DNA from: Cumulibacter sp047975195
GTDB taxonomy: Bacteria; Actinomycetota; Actinomycetes; Mycobacteriales; Antricoccaceae
NCBI GenBank assembly: GCA_047975195.1
Contig: JBKEDB010000017.1
Span: 26,662 to 90,661, forward strand
Length of the DNA stretch: 64,000 nt
Direction: 5' to 3'
Made by a program: the position numbers and the translations under genes. Of this stretch, positions 34,503-43,643 are shown piece after piece. The notes beneath the pieces were generated by a model. It was given only the letters and a program-made list of their open reading frames with translations, did no database searches and was not told the origin of the DNA. The stretch's first letter is position 1, and each line of letters begins with the position of its first letter.

Positions 34503-34574
34503 GCGCGCAGCCTAGCGCGAGTAGTTCACGAGGAGGGACGACGTCGCGCGTGGTGGGTATCTCGTGTAACACTC

Positions 34575-34589
34575 ACCGTCAGTGACGGT
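34575..34589. promoter_or_regulatory. 15-bp palindrome upstream of the fused CoA-transferase
   Basis: ACCGTCAGTGACGGT has perfect 7-bp arms around one base, immediately after the short palindrome GTGTAACAC (34565-34573). It lies 40 bp before the start at 34630 in a divergent promoter region, so it is a candidate operator. No regulator gene is adjacent. Confidence 0.45.
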
Positions 34590-34629
34590 CGGCACAGTGG
34601 CGACCGCAAACATGACTTCAGGAGGACGC

Positions 34630-36942
34630 GTGCCGCACACCACGTCGACGAGCGGCCGGACGGCGGCGTTGCCGCTGCGCGGAATGAACATCATCAGCCT
34701 CGTCGACGGAGAATTGCCCGCATTGGGTAAAGCGCTGGTCGATCTCGGAGCTGACGTCGAAGTACCGACCATGTCCGGGCGTGGGCAGGACGGTGGGTTC
34801 CGCCGGATATTCGATACGCGCGGTAAGCGACTCCTCACGCTGGAGGCAGATCAACTGGGTGCGCACGTATCTGCGCGCCTCGACGATCTGCACGCGTTGA
34901 TCGCCAGCCCTGAGGCGTTGGCTGCTGCCGGTCTGCCAAACGCCGATGACATTGCCCAGCAGCATCCTGCGCTCGTGGTCGCCTTGGTCACCGATTTCGG
35001 GCTGAGCGGGCCTCGGGCGAGCTGGCGCGGCACCGATGCCGTGTTTCAGGCGCTCGGTGGTGTGCTGTCGCGCTCGGGTGAACCCGGTGCGGCACCGCTG
35101 CTGCCGCCTGGCGAATTGTTCGTGCGCAGCGCCGCCATCCAACTTGCCTGGACCGTTCTCGCAGCGATTTATCGGGCGACCGAAGGTCGCGGGGGCGCCG
35201 TCTTGGACTGCTCGGTGTTTGAGGCGGGCGCCGTGAGCCTCGACCCGGTACACGGAATGTCGGGTTCGGGCACTCCGGACATCGTGAACGCGCACGGGCG
35301 CCCGGCCGCAGAACACCTGTATCCGATCTATCGCACCAAGGACGGGTTCGTCCGGTTGTGCGTGCTGGCGAAAGGGCAGTGGGCAGCGCTGAAGGAGTGG
35401 ATGGGCAATCCCTCGTACTTCCAGGACCCGGAACTCGAGTTGACTCAGGTGCGCCAGGAGTTCCCCGAGCGGGTGCTGCCGTATATTCAGGCCTTCATCG
35501 CCAATCGCACTACTGATGACATCGTGCAGGACTGCCGCGAACACCGCATCCCGGCCTCTGGGGTGTTGTCGCCAGCCGATGTACTCGTCGAAGAGCACTT
35601 TTGCAGCAGTGGAATCCTACGCACCGTAGGCGACCTCGACGGTCGCCCAATCGTCACCGCCGAAGGGATGGCGCGGATCGATGGCGAACGCACAGGAGTT
35701 CACGCCGATGTGCCCGCGGCACCGGTGCCGGCAGATGACCGGCTACGCACCAGCAACCCGGATGCCGGACCATATCCGCTATCGGGTGTCACCGTGCTCG
35801 ACCTCGGCGTGATCGTCGCGGGTCCAGTAGCAAGTGAGTTATTCGCCGAACTGGGCGCGCGGGTAATTCGGGTCGAGAACACTGGGTTTCCGGACGGAAT
35901 GCGCCGCTCCTTCGACTTCAGTACACCGAGCCAGGCTCGCGGGCACCGCGGCAAGGAGTCGCTCGGGTTAGACCTGCGCAGCGAGGCTGGGCGCGAGGTG
36001 TTCCTGCAGTTGGCCGCCCGGGCGGATGTCGTGATTTCGAACTTCAAGCCCGGCACGCTACAGCGGCTGGGACTCGGCTACGACGACTTGCGGTCCGTCA
36101 ATCCGGGGATCGTGTGCGTGGAAACGACCGCGTTCGGTGATAGCGGTCCGTGGCAGAACGCCATGGGATACGGACCGCTGGTCCGCTCTGGTGGCGGGCA
36201 CACCTGGTTGTGGCGCTCAGACGCCGACACTGAGTACTTCGCCGACGGGATCACCATCTTCCCGGACCATCTGGTGGGACGTGTGTGTGCATTGACCGCG
36301 CTGGCGAGCCTTCTCGATCGTCGCCGTACAGGGCGCGGTGCGCGGGTGACCGTCGCGCAGTGCGATGTCGGGTTGGTGCTGTTGGACGAGATTCTCGCCG
36401 CCGAGTCGGCACGGCCCGGTTCGGCGACACCGCCCGGAGTCATCGAGAACAGGCGTCTGCTGCCGGACGTCGTACTGCCGGCGGCCGGCGAGGACCAGTG
36501 GTGCATCGTCGACCCGCAGAACGCCGAACAGTTTGACGAACTCTGCGAACTGCTCGACGTCGATCCCTCAGGCGTTCCACGTGCGCTCGCTGAGTGGATC
36601 CGCGATCGGTTACCGGACGAAGCCGCGGCGCTGCTCCAAGCGCGCGGAGTGCCGGCGGCTCGGATGCTCCGTAACGCCGAAATGGCGGCCCAACCGGCGT
36701 TGGTGGCGCGCGGTATGTATGGGACGACGTCCGTTGCCGGTAGTTACGAACACCTGCTGGTAGAGCGTTTCTCCGTGCCGCGCGAGAGTCTGGACCTACC
36801 GGAATTGGCGCCGATGCCAATGTTCGGCCAGCACACCCGCAGCGTGCTGGGTGAACTTGGGATCACCCCGAAACGTATCGACGCGCTGTTTGACCAGGGT
36901 GTCGCGCAGGCCTCGGCACTACTGGGCGAACCCCCTGCCTGA
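34630..36942 (+). CDS. Tandem-domain class III CoA-transferase fusion
   Basis: 770-aa protein with two CaiB/BaiF domains: domain 1 at about residues 18-370 (MNIISLVDGELPALGKALVDLGADVEVP) and domain 2 from about 385 (LSGVTVLDLGVIVAGPVASELFAELGARVIRVE). Domain 2 keeps the candidate catalytic Asp (FPDHLVGRVCALTALASLLDRRRTGRG); at the equivalent place domain 1 has PPGELFVRSAAIQLAWTVLAAIYRATEGRG with no Asp. GTG 34630 follows AGGAGG; ATG 34612 overlaps that site. Stand-alone family members are homodimers with interlocked rings, so a fusion probably makes a pseudo-dimer with one active site. Monocistronic. Confidence 0.9.
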   Translation: MPHTTSTSGRTAALPLRGMNIISLVDGELPALGKALVDLGADVEVPTMSGRGQDGGFRRIFDTRGKRLLTLEADQLGAHVSARLDDLHALIASPEALAAAGLPNADDIAQQHPALVVALVTDFGLSGPRASWRGTDAVFQALGGVLSRSGEPGAAPLLPPGELFVRSAAIQLAWTVLAAIYRATEGRGGAVLDCSVFEAGAVSLDPVHGMSGSGTPDIVNAHGRPAAEHLYPIYRTKDGFVRLCVLAKGQWAALKEWMGNPSYFQDPELELTQVRQEFPERVLPYIQAFIANRTTDDIVQDCREHRIPASGVLSPADVLVEEHFCSSGILRTVGDLDGRPIVTAEGMARIDGERTGVHADVPAAPVPADDRLRTSNPDAGPYPLSGVTVLDLGVIVAGPVASELFAELGARVIRVENTGFPDGMRRSFDFSTPSQARGHRGKESLGLDLRSEAGREVFLQLAARADVVISNFKPGTLQRLGLGYDDLRSVNPGIVCVETTAFGDSGPWQNAMGYGPLVRSGGGHTWLWRSDADTEYFADGITIFPDHLVGRVCALTALASLLDRRRTGRGARVTVAQCDVGLVLLDEILAAESARPGSATPPGVIENRRLLPDVVLPAAGEDQWCIVDPQNAEQFDELCELLDVDPSGVPRALAEWIRDRLPDEAAALLQARGVPAARMLRNAEMAAQPALVARGMYGTTSVAGSYEHLLVERFSVPRESLDLPELAPMPMFGQHTRSVLGELGITPKRIDALFDQGVAQASALLGEPPA

Positions 36943-36954
36943 TTCGTGCGGGGG

Positions 36955-37662
36955 CTAGCGGACGCCGAGGATATGCATGGACAGATCCAGGAGGTTCGCT
37001 GAGCCGGGCGCGAACGCGTCGCGGACTCGCCGCTGCAGGTTGATCGGAATAGCCGAAGCGCCCCAGGTAGCGCCGGCCAGTGCGCCCACGAGCGGGCCGC
37101 AGGCCTCGGCGTTGACACACGCGTCGACGAAAGAATCTTGCCAATCGATCGTCAGCGATTCCAGGAAGGCCATCCAGCGGAGTTCGCCGTCCACATCGCT
37201 GATGTTGGCGAGGCCTATCGACAGATCGAGTTCGCCGGTGAGAACTGTGTGCCGCAGCGTGCGGGTCCACAGGGGAGCGGCCCGGACTGCTTCGCGTCTT
37301 GCCCCGGCGAGCTCACTGAGGACTATCGATGCCTCGTGCAGGCGGGTTTCGTCATCGAGGTACGCGATCGCTAGCGGCGTGAGACCCGCCATGGGGCACT
37401 GCTTGCCCGATTTCCACTTTCGCATCACCTCGGCCTGGGTGGCCTTCGTGCAGAGGTCCATGCCTGCGGCTGCCGCGCGGGCGATTCGCATCGCCCCGGA
37501 GTGCAGCCAGTTATCGCGAGAACCGCCGAGCAAGTCGCCGGCAGCGCTGCCCAGCATCAATCCGTATGCGCGATCGATCTGAGCGGCGGATAGTGAAAAC
37601 TCAGACAGCTCATGTCGCCCAGCACCCGATGGGGAGTTGAGTGGATCGAGGTGACGAACCAT
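36955..37662 (-). CDS. Degenerate ADP-ribosylglycohydrolase-like protein
   Basis: 235-aa protein with the fold landmarks of the DraG/ARH family: IDRAYGLMLGSAAGDLLGG near residues 29-47 and GPLVGALAGATWGASAIP near the C-terminus. The metal-binding motifs are missing: where the family has W(S/T)DDT this reads NWLHSGAM, and where it has GGDTDTNAA this reads DACVNAEAC. It is also shorter than the usual 300 or so residues. I infer a pseudoenzyme or a binding protein. It converges on the fused CoA-transferase (12-bp gap) and is divergent from a flavin-reductase-like gene. Confidence 0.7.
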   Translation of the reverse strand: MVRHLDPLNSPSGAGRHELSEFSLSAAQIDRAYGLMLGSAAGDLLGGSRDNWLHSGAMRIARAAAAGMDLCTKATQAEVMRKWKSGKQCPMAGLTPLAIAYLDDETRLHEASIVLSELAGARREAVRAAPLWTRTLRHTVLTGELDLSIGLANISDVDGELRWMAFLESLTIDWQDSFVDACVNAEACGPLVGALAGATWGASAIPINLQRRVRDAFAPGSANLLDLSMHILGVR

Positions 37663-37788
37663 GTCTGTGTTCCTGCCCGTGAGAAGGTTTAGGCGCGACG
37701 ATTGATTGTGCGACCTTTAACTTCTTGAGGCTCCACTTTCGGTGATAAACCCGTACAAGCCACGTGCTCCCAAACGTTAAGAGATGAC

Positions 37789-38442
37789 ATGCACTACACG
37801 ATGTCCGAACTGACCTCACGACAGCGATACAAGATATTGGTCTCCACCGTGACACCTCGCCCGATTGCCTGGGTGACCACCCGAAGTGTCGACGGTGTGG
37901 TGAACGCGGCGCCGTACAGCTTCTTCAACGCCGTGGGAGACGATCCGGCGCTGGTGGTGCTGGGTCTGTTACACGGTCCGGAAGAGGGCGCGGACAAGGA
38001 CACCGGTACCCACATCAAGCAGACCCGGGAGTTCGTCGTCAACCTGGTCGCCGAGCACGATATGGAGCGGATGAACCTGTCCTGTGTCGATGCGCCGCGC
38101 GAAGTCAGCGAGGTCGAGTACGCCGAAATCGAGACCGTCCCGGCGAGCGCGGTCGCAGCGCCGTTGATTGCGAGCGCGCCGGTCAGTTTCGAATGTCGGC
38201 TCGTCGAGGCGCTTGCGGTGGGCACTCACCAGACGGTGGTGTTGGGCGAGGTCGTCGTAGCGCACGTGAAAGACGAGTTCGTCTCCGACATAGAGCGGAT
38301 GCATTTCGATACGCCCGCGATGAATCTTGTCGGACGTATGCACGGCTCCGGAACCTACCTGCGGAACACCGATCAATTCACCGTGCCGCGTCCGGCGTAC
38401 GACCCGCAACGGCTCGCCGAACTACGCCGTGCGAAAGATTGA
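37789..38442 (+). CDS. Flavin reductase-like FMN-binding split-barrel protein
   Basis: 217-aa split-barrel protein. The N-terminal YKILVSTVTPRPIAWVTTRSVDGVVNAAPYSFFNAVGDDPALVVLGL is the flavin-reductase-like domain signature, followed by DTGTHIKQTREFVVNLVAE and MNLVGRMHGSGTY. ATG 37789 or ATG 37801 could be the start. It may supply reduced flavin to the HpaB-type or LLM monooxygenases elsewhere in the window, but it is not next to any of them, and many relatives simply bind FMN. Confidence 0.85.
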   Translation: MHYTMSELTSRQRYKILVSTVTPRPIAWVTTRSVDGVVNAAPYSFFNAVGDDPALVVLGLLHGPEEGADKDTGTHIKQTREFVVNLVAEHDMERMNLSCVDAPREVSEVEYAEIETVPASAVAAPLIASAPVSFECRLVEALAVGTHQTVVLGEVVVAHVKDEFVSDIERMHFDTPAMNLVGRMHGSGTYLRNTDQFTVPRPAYDPQRLAELRRAKD

Positions 38443-38443
38443 A

Positions 38444-38481
38444 GGCACCGACCCTGCCCCGTGGGGGGCCTGGTCGGTGCC
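38444..38481. terminator. Bidirectional hairpin terminator
   Basis: GGCACCGACC (38444-38453) pairs perfectly with GGTCGGTGCC (38472-38481), with an inner CCCC/GGGG helix, between convergent genes. Confidence 0.78.
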
Positions 38482-38499
38482 CTCGATAATTGCCCGTAA

Positions 38500-39597
38500 T
38501 TACAGGGTGATGCCCCAATCGGCGACGACCTCGGCATTCGACGAGCCGGCAGGCAACGGCCGGGTCGGCGTCGGCGGCACGGTTCGCGAGAAGTGCGGTG
38601 CCGGGCCGGCCTGTGCTGCACCGTCGAGTTCGATGATCGCACCGCGGGCACGCAGGTGCTCGTTGGTTGCGGCTTCTTCGTAGTCCAGCACCGCGGTCAC
38701 GCAGGCATCCGTGTCGGCGAAGTGCGCCGCCCACTCGTCCCGGGTACGAGTGGCGAAGATGGTTGCCAGCTTCTTGGACATGTCTGCCCAGGTGCTTTGG
38801 TCCATCTGCTCAGGCAGATCCGTGAGTTCCAGACCCTTCACTAGGTCGGCGTAGAACTGGGGCTCGATCGCGCCGACAGCGACGAACTTGCCGTCGGAAC
38901 AGGTGTAGGTGCGGTAGAAGTGCGCGGCCCCATCGAGCAGGTTCGACTGGCGCGAATTACGCCAGGCGCCCGAGGCGAGCAGCGACCAGATCGGCTGACC
39001 TAGCGAGCTGACGCCGTCCACGATCGCGGCGTCGACGACTTGACCCTTGCCCGAGGACTGCCGCTCGTAGAGCGCGGCGAGAATTCCCAACACCAGATAC
39101 AGCGAACCGCCGCCGAAATCGCCCACCAGGTTCAGCGGCGGAGCCGGCGGAGAGTCCGGGGTTCCCATCGCGTTCAGCGCGCCGGTGAGTCCGATGTAGT
39201 TGATGTCGTGCCCGACGGAGTTCGCCAGCGGGCCGTCCTGGCCCCACCCGGTCATTCGTGCATAGATCAAACCGGGGTTCGACTCGGCGAAATCGTTCGG
39301 ACCGTAACCGAGCCGCTCGGTCACGCCGGGGCGGAAGCCGTCAATCACGATGTCGGTGTTGGCGATGAGCCCCTTCACCAACGCGAGACCCTCGTCGGTC
39401 TTGACGTTCGCGGCGACGGAGCGCACGCCACGACGGCCCCACTCCACGGACCCTTGCGGGCCGACCTTCAGCCCACCCGAAGGACGTTCGACGCGTACGA
39501 CGTCCGCGCCCAGATCGGCCAGCAGCATCGCGCCGTGCGGGCCGGGGCCGATACCGCCGAGTTCGACGACACGTAATCCTGTCAATGGGCCAGCCAT
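38500..39597 (-). CDS. mcr: Alpha-methylacyl-CoA racemase
   Basis: 365-aa class III CoA-transferase-fold racemase that epimerises 2-methylacyl-CoAs before beta-oxidation of branched or sterol-type chains. The N-terminus GLRVVELGGIGPGPHGAMLLADLGADVVRVERP is the racemase signature. His130 (SVGHDINYIG), Asp160 (LVGDFGGGS) and Glu245 (GAIEPQFY) match His126, Asp156 and Glu241 of the mycobacterial enzyme with a constant offset of four, so the catalytic set is complete. Monocistronic, converging on the flavin-reductase-like gene. Confidence 0.94.
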   Translation of the reverse strand: MAGPLTGLRVVELGGIGPGPHGAMLLADLGADVVRVERPSGGLKVGPQGSVEWGRRGVRSVAANVKTDEGLALVKGLIANTDIVIDGFRPGVTERLGYGPNDFAESNPGLIYARMTGWGQDGPLANSVGHDINYIGLTGALNAMGTPDSPPAPPLNLVGDFGGGSLYLVLGILAALYERQSSGKGQVVDAAIVDGVSSLGQPIWSLLASGAWRNSRQSNLLDGAAHFYRTYTCSDGKFVAVGAIEPQFYADLVKGLELTDLPEQMDQSTWADMSKKLATIFATRTRDEWAAHFADTDACVTAVLDYEEAATNEHLRARGAIIELDGAAQAGPAPHFSRTVPPTPTRPLPAGSSNAEVVADWGITL

Positions 39598-39720
39598 GTT
39601 CTCTCCTCAGAGTCGGTAGTGCATCAGGGTGGTCTTATGTCGGCGGGTTTCGTCACGCCGAATCCCTCGCGACGTTACCGGCTCGCCGTACGCCTGGTGC
39701 CAAAGGGCTGAACCGATCGC

Positions 39721-39726
39721 TAGATT
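39721..39726 (+). promoter_or_regulatory. -10 element of a possible leaderless promoter
   Basis: TAGATT ends seven bases before ATG 39734 and there is no Shine-Dalgarno, the pattern of leaderless actinobacterial transcripts that begin at the start codon. Confidence 0.45.
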
Positions 39727-39733
39727 AGTTGCC

Positions 39734-40882
39734 ATGAGCCCGTTGTTGCCCCGGTATGGCGATCGCTCCCTTGCCGAAGTGATGCCCGCGGTGCTCAGCG
39801 CGCTCGGAGTCCCGGTTCGGGAAGGCACATCGGCAATCGTCATACCGCCGTCGCGCGCGATCGCCGTCCTGCTCGTCGATGGTCTCGGCGCGCAGTTATT
39901 GCGGGAGAACGCCGCCGATTCGCCGTTCCTGAGTTCTCTGCGCGACATTGGCCCGCTCACGGTTGGATTTCCGTCGAGTACGTCGATCGGGCTCACCACG
40001 CTCGGCACTGGTCGCACACCCGGCACGCACGGAATCGTCGGGATCGCGATGCGTTCGGACGATGGCACGATGTTGGACACACTGACGTGGAGCCGGCATG
40101 GCGAGAAGGGGCATGTGGATCTACGCGAGCAAGTTGTTCCCGAGGCGGTGCAGTGCGAACGAACTATGTGGCAATACGCCTCTGAGCACGGCATTGAGAC
40201 ATACGCGGTGGCGCCGCGAACGTTCTCAGGGTCGGGGTTAAGCCGCGCCGCGTTGCGTGGCACCACCTATCGCGGCACCCTGGCCATAGGTGACGTCGTC
40301 GCCGACGTGCACGCCGCGCTCCAGGGCCCGGGTCGTCGTCTGTGCTACGCGTACCACGCCGATCTCGACCTGATGGGTCACGTGCACGGACCGGGATCGG
40401 CCCCATGGCGCGCGCAGCTGCGGATGGTCGATCTGCTCGCCGAACAGATCGCGACGTCATTGCCGTCCGATGCGCAACTGCTTATTACCGGTGACCACGG
40501 AATGGTCGCTGTCGACGACCGCCTCGACGCGGATGTCCTTCCCGAGTTGCGCGCCGGGGTCAGCGCGCTCGGCGGGGATCCTCGTTCACGGCACGTGTAC
40601 GTCGAGGCTGGTGCCGCTGAGGATGTTCTGGCCGCGAGCCGAGCCACGCTTGGTGAACGCGCGTGGGTGCTTTCGCGCCAGGAGGCGATCGCCGACGGCT
40701 GGTTCGGTGCATCGACACCGGCGGTACTGAACCGTATCGGTGATGTCGTGGTGGCGATGCGCGGGACCTCGGCGGTTGTGCGTTCGCGCGCCGAACCGTT
40801 ATTGGCGAAGCTCGACGGACAGCATGGCTCCTTGACCGAGGCCGAGCAGATGGTCCCTTTGCTGCATGCGTTGTCCGAATGA
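39734..40882 (+). CDS. Type I phosphodiesterase/nucleotide pyrophosphatase family protein
   Basis: 382-aa alkaline phosphatase-superfamily hydrolase. Metal-site and nucleophile segments are visible: AIAVLLVDGLGAQLL, TVGFPSSTSIGLTTLGTGRTPGTHGIVG (Thr/Ser nucleophile region), CYAYHADLDLMGHVHGPGS (Asp/His ligands) and LLITGDHGMVAVD. It would hydrolyse a phosphodiester or pyrophosphate; substrate unknown. I chose ATG 39734 because upstream in-frame codons look non-coding and a -10-like element sits seven bases before it. The stop overlaps the next start (ATGA). Confidence 0.88.
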   Translation: MSPLLPRYGDRSLAEVMPAVLSALGVPVREGTSAIVIPPSRAIAVLLVDGLGAQLLRENAADSPFLSSLRDIGPLTVGFPSSTSIGLTTLGTGRTPGTHGIVGIAMRSDDGTMLDTLTWSRHGEKGHVDLREQVVPEAVQCERTMWQYASEHGIETYAVAPRTFSGSGLSRAALRGTTYRGTLAIGDVVADVHAALQGPGRRLCYAYHADLDLMGHVHGPGSAPWRAQLRMVDLLAEQIATSLPSDAQLLITGDHGMVAVDDRLDADVLPELRAGVSALGGDPRSRHVYVEAGAAEDVLAASRATLGERAWVLSRQEAIADGWFGASTPAVLNRIGDVVVAMRGTSAVVRSRAEPLLAKLDGQHGSLTEAEQMVPLLHALSE

Positions 40883-42636
40883 GGGCGCTACTACGTAAGG
40901 CCGGCGACGTTGTACTCCGCTTTGAGCAATCCAGCTTCGGGGGACTGTCGACCGGCGGGATCATCGCCGCGCTCGTGGGCCTGTTTGCGTCCCTTTCGCC
41001 ATCGATTCTGCCGCGGCCCTGGGTTATGCAGGGCATCATCAGCGGATTGGTGCTGACGTTGTTCTATCCGCTCGGCGTCCTCGTCGAATGGGTAGTGCGA
41101 CGTATCGCCGGAGCCATCGACTTCCAATACTCGATTTCGCCCGGAGCCAAGCGTGTGCTGTCCATCGGTTGGTTTCTGCTCACGGCCGCGGTGTACCTGA
41201 GCGCGCAGGCGATCAGCCTCAGCTGGCAGCGGGAGAGCGCCGCGCTAGTCGGAGCTCCGGAGCCCGGCGCCGATTACGTCCTCGGCAGTTTGCTGATGAC
41301 GTCACTGGTGTTCCTGGTGATCATGACGATCTATCGCGGGATTCATTGGGCGGTACTGCGCGCTGACACGCTTGGCCGACGGTTGCTCCCCGCGGCGGTA
41401 TCCCGGATTCTGGCGACGCTCGTCGTTCTGGTGCTCGCAGTTGTGCTGGTCGACCGGTTGGTGTTGGCGAACATCATCCAGGTAGCCGAACAGCGCGATG
41501 GATCAACCCCGGACGGCGTTAGCGCCCCAACCTCCTCGTTGCGCAGCGGTGGGCCCGGCTCCAACGAATCATGGGCGTCGTTGGGCACCGAAGGCGCGCA
41601 ATTCGTTTCCCGCGGGCCGACGGCAGACGAGATCTCGGACGTGACTGGCGAACCAGCGATCGAGCCGATCCGCGCGTACGCCGGACTGGGGGACTATGAC
41701 TCCGATCGATCGGTCGATGCTGCACTGCTCTCCGCGGTCGCGGATGACGTCGTTGCTGAGCTCGAGCGGACTGGGGCGTTCGATCGGGCCGCGATTCTGG
41801 TTTACACGACGACCGGCACTGGGTGGGTCAACGAATGGCATGCGGCCGCCTTCGAGTATCTGGAAGGAGGGGATACGGCGATCGCCGCAATGCAGTATTC
41901 ACGGTTCCCGTCCGCATTAGCGTTGCTGACAGACACGCAGACGCCGCAGCTGGCTGGGCAGTTGTTGTATTCGGCCGTCACTGACAAACTGGACGACCTT
42001 CCCGAAGGTTCGCGTCCGAAGTTGTATCTCGGTGGGGAGTCGTTGGGCGCCTTTGGTGGTCAATCAACGTTCTCCACGCCGCAGGCTCAGTTGGCCGGAG
42101 TCGACGGCGCAGTGTGGTCCGGTACGCCGGGGTTTACGCCGCTGCATTCCGTGCTCACCGCTGACCGGATGCCTGGGTCGACAGAGGTCAACCCTGTCAT
42201 CGATAACGGCCGGCATTTCCGGTTCGCGGCCCGGCAAGATGAACTCGTAGCGGACCAGTACGGACGCCCGTTGGGGCCGTGGTTGGAGCCGCGTGTGCTG
42301 TACGTGCAGCATCCATCGGATCCGGTGGTGTGGTGGAGCATGGATCTGTTGTTCAATTCTCCGGACTGGATCGATGAGCCTCCGGGCGCCGATGTCACGG
42401 GCCGAGTCTCGTTCACGCCGATTGCGACCTTGCTGCAGATCAGCGCCGATATGGCGGTCGCTACGAACGTCGATTCAGGCCACGGGCACGTGTATCACGA
42501 GGAATTGGTTCCGGCGTGGGCCGCGGTCTTAGGTCAGGATCCGACCGAGGACTATTCGAAGGTGGAGATGGCGGTGTGCGCACAGATACGACCGCTGGAT
42601 CCTGCGTTATGTGATCCAGCGCAGCTAGGCGACTAG
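40879..42636 (+). CDS. Membrane-anchored alpha/beta hydrolase (Abhydrolase_9 family)
   Basis: 585-aa protein with an N-terminal membrane domain of about five helices (residues 20-190; e.g. TGGIIAALVGLFASLSPSIL, VLSIGWFLLTAAVYL, ILATLVVLVLAVVLVDRLVL) and a C-terminal hydrolase domain with the nucleophile motif YLGGESLGAFGG, LEPRVLYVQHPSDPVVWW and a terminal GHGHVYHEE His. This matches the actinobacterial Abhydrolase_9_N plus Abhydrolase_9 architecture. The start overlaps the phosphodiesterase stop, so the two are co-translated. Function unknown; an envelope lipid or ester substrate is plausible. Confidence 0.88.
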   Translation: MRALLRKAGDVVLRFEQSSFGGLSTGGIIAALVGLFASLSPSILPRPWVMQGIISGLVLTLFYPLGVLVEWVVRRIAGAIDFQYSISPGAKRVLSIGWFLLTAAVYLSAQAISLSWQRESAALVGAPEPGADYVLGSLLMTSLVFLVIMTIYRGIHWAVLRADTLGRRLLPAAVSRILATLVVLVLAVVLVDRLVLANIIQVAEQRDGSTPDGVSAPTSSLRSGGPGSNESWASLGTEGAQFVSRGPTADEISDVTGEPAIEPIRAYAGLGDYDSDRSVDAALLSAVADDVVAELERTGAFDRAAILVYTTTGTGWVNEWHAAAFEYLEGGDTAIAAMQYSRFPSALALLTDTQTPQLAGQLLYSAVTDKLDDLPEGSRPKLYLGGESLGAFGGQSTFSTPQAQLAGVDGAVWSGTPGFTPLHSVLTADRMPGSTEVNPVIDNGRHFRFAARQDELVADQYGRPLGPWLEPRVLYVQHPSDPVVWWSMDLLFNSPDWIDEPPGADVTGRVSFTPIATLLQISADMAVATNVDSGHGHVYHEELVPAWAAVLGQDPTEDYSKVEMAVCAQIRPLDPALCDPAQLGD

Positions 42637-42666
42637 CGTCGCCGGAACGATCGCGATTTCTGGAGC

Positions 42667-43488
42667 TTAGAACGGCGGATGGGTCGCGATGCGGGTCGCG
42701 ATCGCTGCGAGCCCGTTGAGAGCCCAGTGCATCCCCATGGGCGCCAGCAGTGATCCGGTACGCCGGCGCAGCCAGATGAAGCCGAGTCCGGCGACCGAGG
42801 TGGCGGCGACGACACCAAGGATGCTAACGACCTGTGCTAGCGGCCCGGTGCCCAGCAGGGTGGCGAGCCCGGTGTTGCCGGAGGTCATCGCTCCCGTGGT
42901 GAGCACGTGCCACGCCCCGAACGCGAGCGCCCCGACGATGTAGGCACCGCGCTCACCAAGGTGCTCAGTCAGGGCTCCGTCGAGGACGCCACGGAAGGCG
43001 AGTTCTTCGGGGATCACTGTGGTGAGCGGGATCAGGATGAAAGCCGCCATCGCTACATCCGAGGCATCGGCGTACCTGTTGTCGTGGAAGAATTGGGCGG
43101 TTTGCGGGATCAATAGCGCAATCGCTAGGACCGCTGCGGTGATTCCGGCACACCACAGGGCTACTCGCAGACCGTGCCGTGCGTGGTCGCGGTGTACGCC
43201 GAGTGCGCGACTACGAAGTCCACTGGCCCAGGCGGCGGCAGCCAGCAATGCCGCGCCGAGCGGAATCACGAGTTTTGCGTCCAGATCGAACAGGTGCGCC
43301 GTGATGTTGAGCGCGGCCAGCGCCAAGAGAACCGTGCCTGTACGCGCCGCAGCCCGCGATCGCGCCCATTTCGGCAACCGTTGTTTGAGCGCCGAGGCGC
43401 CTGTAGCGACTCGATGCGCGAGGCGGCTAGCGCGACGCGATAACGGGTGGGTGTCGGTAGGCGTGGTGGTCAGCGATGACTCGGTCAA
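42667..43488 (-). CDS. CPBP-family (CAAX-like) intramembrane protease
   Basis: 273-aa multi-helix membrane protein of the CPBP/Abi family. The diagnostic motifs are PEELAFRG (EExxxR), FGAWH and GMHWALNG, with hydrophobic helices such as VLLALAALNITAHLF and VALWCAGITAAVLAIALLIP. The frame is open to 44073, but that extension is an Arg/His/Pro-rich shadow of the adjacent HNH gene. I chose TTG 43488, with GGAG five bases upstream. Bacterial members act in peptide processing or immunity, or are glutamic-type intramembrane proteases. It converges on the Abhydrolase_9 gene. Confidence 0.88.
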   Translation of the reverse strand: MTESSLTTTPTDTHPLSRRASRLAHRVATGASALKQRLPKWARSRAAARTGTVLLALAALNITAHLFDLDAKLVIPLGAALLAAAAWASGLRSRALGVHRDHARHGLRVALWCAGITAAVLAIALLIPQTAQFFHDNRYADASDVAMAAFILIPLTTVIPEELAFRGVLDGALTEHLGERGAYIVGALAFGAWHVLTTGAMTSGNTGLATLLGTGPLAQVVSILGVVAATSVAGLGFIWLRRRTGSLLAPMGMHWALNGLAAIATRIATHPPF

Positions 43489-43643
43489 CAAGGCTCCAGC
43501 GGGCGCGGATAAACAGCATGATCGGCTGAACGGAACTGTAATCCGTGCCGTGTGAGGCCCGTATCTGACTTCGGGCATCGGGAGTATGGCGCGCGACACG
43601 GGTGTTGAGCCTGCTCGGCATGATGCCGCACCGCCGTGCCGCA

